Below, piece after piece: positions 62,355 to 64,000 of a stretch of 64,000 nt of DNA. Made by a program: the position numbers and the translations under genes. The notes under the pieces were generated by a model. It ran no database searches. It was given only the letters and a program-made list of their open reading frames with translations, and was not told where the DNA came from. The DNA is from Microbacterium arborescens (GTDB lineage: Bacteria; Actinomycetota; Actinomycetes; Actinomycetales; Microbacteriaceae), in assembly GCF_030369635.1 (NCBI RefSeq), contig NZ_CP128474.1, forward strand, positions 620,001 to 684,000. The letters are read 5' to 3'. Every line of letters starts with the position of its first letter. The stretch's first letter is position 1.

Positions 62355-64000
62355 ATGCAGTTCCACCATCACGGCTACGTCTCGGGGGATCCCCGCGTGC
62401 AGCCCGCGGCCGGTCGCGGGCTGCACCGCTCGGCTGAGCTGCCCGATGAGACCGACGTCCTGATCGTCGGCTCGGGACCGGCGGGGATGCTGCTGGCGGC
62501 GCAGCTGTCGCAGTTCCCCGACGTCGACGTCCGCCTGATCGAGCGCCGGGTCGGGCGACTCGAGCTGGGGCAGGCCGACGGCATCCAGCCGCGCAGCGTC
62601 GAGACCTTCCAAGCCTTCGGGTTCGCCGAGCGCATCATGGCCGAGGCCTACAACATCGGCTGGATGAACTTCTGGGCGCCCGACCCTGCCGACCCGGTGC
62701 GCATCGTGCGCACCATGCGCACCGAGGACTACGCGCTGCGAATGAGCGAGTTCCCGCACCTGATCGTCAATCAAGCGCGCGTGCTCGACTACTTCGCCGA
62801 GGCTGCGGCGCAGGGCCCGGGGCGCGTCGTGCCGGACTACGGCGTCGAGTTCCTCGGGCTGACGGTCGGTGACGAGGGCGACTTCCCCGTCGAGGCGCGC
62901 GTCCGTCATCTCACGGGAGAGCGGGCGGGGGAGGAGCGCACGATCCGCGCGAAGTACGTCGCGGGGTGCGACGGTGCGCGCAGCCGCGTGCGCGACGCGA
63001 TCGGGCGGGTCCACGTCGGTGAGGCATCCGCTCACGCGTGGGGCGTCATGGATGTGCTGGTGAACACCGACTTCCCCGACTGGCGGATCAAGTGCGCGAT
63101 CAACTCGGCCGCCGGCAACATCCTGCACATCCCGCGGGAGGGCGGTTACCTCAGCCGCATGTACATCGATCTCGGCGCGGTGGCCCCCGACGACGACCAC
63201 CGTGTGCGGCAGACGCCGATCGACGAGATCATCCGGCGAGCTAACGCGATCCTGCATCCGTACTCGATCGACGTGAAGGAAGTCGCCTGGCACAGCGTCT
63301 ACGAGGTCGGACACCGTGTCACAGACGGCTTCGACGACGTCCCGGCGGGGGCCGAGCGTGCGCCGCGCGTGTTCCTCACCGGTGATGCCTGCCACACCCA
63401 CAGCGCGAAAGCCGGTCAGGGGATGAACGTCTCCATGCAGGACGGGTTCAACCTCGGGTGGAAGCTCGGTCATGTCCTGACGGGGTTGGCTGCGCCGTCG
63501 CTGCTGTCCACGTACTCAGCGGAGCGGCGCCCCGTCGCGCAGCAGCTCATCGACTTCGACCGGGAGTGGTCGGCCCTCATGGCGCGAAAGCCCGAGGAGA
63601 TCACTGATCCGCAAGACCTCGCGACGCACTACCTGGCGACGGCCGAGTTCCCCTCGGGCTTCCGAACGCGCTACGCACCGTCGGTGATCGTCGCCGACGG
63701 CGCCCACCAGGAGCTCGCTTCGGGCTTCCCGATCGGCATGCGCTTCGCCTCGGTCGAGGTCGCGCGCGTCGCCGACGGCAACGCGGTCCACCTCGGTCAC
63801 CATGCCCGCGCCGACGGGCGGTGGCGCATCTACGCGTTCGCCGACGCCCCGTTGCCTGGCGCGCCCTCGGCCCTCGACGACTTCGCGCGGTGGCTGGCGT
63901 CGCCGGTGTCGCCGGTGTCCGTGCACACCCCCGCGGGCGCCGACGTCGATGCGGTGTTCGACGTCAAGGTCGTGTACCAGCAGCGGTACGACGAGATCGA
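62355..64000 (+). CDS. FAD-dependent aromatic hydroxylase (partial)
   Basis: The first 548 residues of a PheA/TfdB-type flavoprotein monooxygenase; the gene continues past the window. It has the FAD-binding DVLIVGSGPAGMLLAAQL (about 35-52), DG motif VAGCDGARSRVRDAIG, and the second FAD motif RVFLTGDACHTHSAKAGQGMNVSMQDG. The C-terminal thioredoxin-like domain begins around 475. It resembles 3-hydroxybenzoate 4-monooxygenase and phenol hydroxylases. In context it may hydroxylate a monohydroxyphenylacetate to homoprotocatechuate. GGAGG precedes the ATG. It follows the transporter gene by 24 bp, in the same unit. Confidence 0.88.
   Translation, partial: MQFHHHGYVSGDPRVQPAAGRGLHRSAELPDETDVLIVGSGPAGMLLAAQLSQFPDVDVRLIERRVGRLELGQADGIQPRSVETFQAFGFAERIMAEAYNIGWMNFWAPDPADPVRIVRTMRTEDYALRMSEFPHLIVNQARVLDYFAEAAAQGPGRVVPDYGVEFLGLTVGDEGDFPVEARVRHLTGERAGEERTIRAKYVAGCDGARSRVRDAIGRVHVGEASAHAWGVMDVLVNTDFPDWRIKCAINSAAGNILHIPREGGYLSRMYIDLGAVAPDDDHRVRQTPIDEIIRRANAILHPYSIDVKEVAWHSVYEVGHRVTDGFDDVPAGAERAPRVFLTGDACHTHSAKAGQGMNVSMQDGFNLGWKLGHVLTGLAAPSLLSTYSAERRPVAQQLIDFDREWSALMARKPEEITDPQDLATHYLATAEFPSGFRTRYAPSVIVADGAHQELASGFPIGMRFASVEVARVADGNAVHLGHHARADGRWRIYAFADAPLPGAPSALDDFARWLASPVSPVSVHTPAGADVDAVFDVKVVYQQRYDEI

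Overview
The window looks like chromosomal DNA of a high-GC actinobacterium, most likely a Microbacterium-type member of the Microbacteriaceae. This is inferred from very high GC, frequent GTG starts, many genes whose -10 element sits only 6-7 nt before the start codon (leaderless transcripts), and the gene content. No rRNA, CRISPR array, transposase or phage gene was seen. Genes are tightly packed, with many 4-nt ATGA/GTGA overlaps.

Region 1 (1-13.6 kb) is a catabolic locus for unsaturated uronic-acid oligosaccharides of glycosaminoglycan or pectin type. A divergent promoter near 2.28 kb drives, leftward, a heparinase II/III-family protein and a DeoR/LacI-hybrid regulator (cut by the window edge). 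Rightward it drives a DUF2264 protein, an ABC importer (binding protein and two permeases, no ATPase), a YesL-like membrane protein, a GH88 unsaturated glucuronyl hydrolase, an FAH-family protein, and the complete KduI-KduD-KdgK-Eda route to pyruvate and glyceraldehyde-3-phosphate.

Region 2 (13.6-34.5 kb) is mostly housekeeping: a quinone oxidoreductase/MarR pair with clear operators, phosphoglucomutase, a LysR/EamA pair, prephenate dehydratase, an LLM oxidoreductase, photolyase, a diacylglycerol-kinase-like lipid kinase, seryl-tRNA synthetase, a HAD phosphatase, two serine tRNAs, an acyltransferase-SGNH protein, a catalase-fold-like protein, RecQ and an LCP cell-wall ligase. Two near-identical 98-bp repeats (13631 and 15256) and a cluster of REP-like inverted repeats (19.9-20.3 kb) lie between convergent genes.

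Region 3 (34.5-39.7 kb) holds a GNAT, a nucleoside-diphosphate-sugar-epimerase-like protein, and a divergent TetR/GH42 beta-galactosidase pair around a 28-bp dyad, followed by a terpene-cyclase-like alpha/alpha-barrel protein.

Region 4 (39.7-49.9 kb) is a glycosyltransferase island: seven glycosyltransferases in three transcription units, plus a small conserved protein and an SDR, without polymerase, flippase or nucleotide-sugar synthesis genes.

Region 5 (49.9-54.3 kb) is a beta-glucoside PTS operon (EIIBCA, GH1 6-phospho-beta-glucosidase, LicT/BglG antiterminator). Its leader carries a recognisable ribonucleic antiterminator overlapping a T-tailed terminator.

Region 6 (54.3-64 kb) is a homoprotocatechuate (3,4-dihydroxyphenylacetate) meta-cleavage operon: HpaI, HpaH, HpaD, HpaE, a GntR regulator and an unusual FAH-RraA fusion in the HpaG position. 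Divergent from it are an MHS-type transporter and an FAD aromatic hydroxylase that runs off the right end. A GntR-type palindrome overlaps both divergent promoters and the start codon of the fusion gene.
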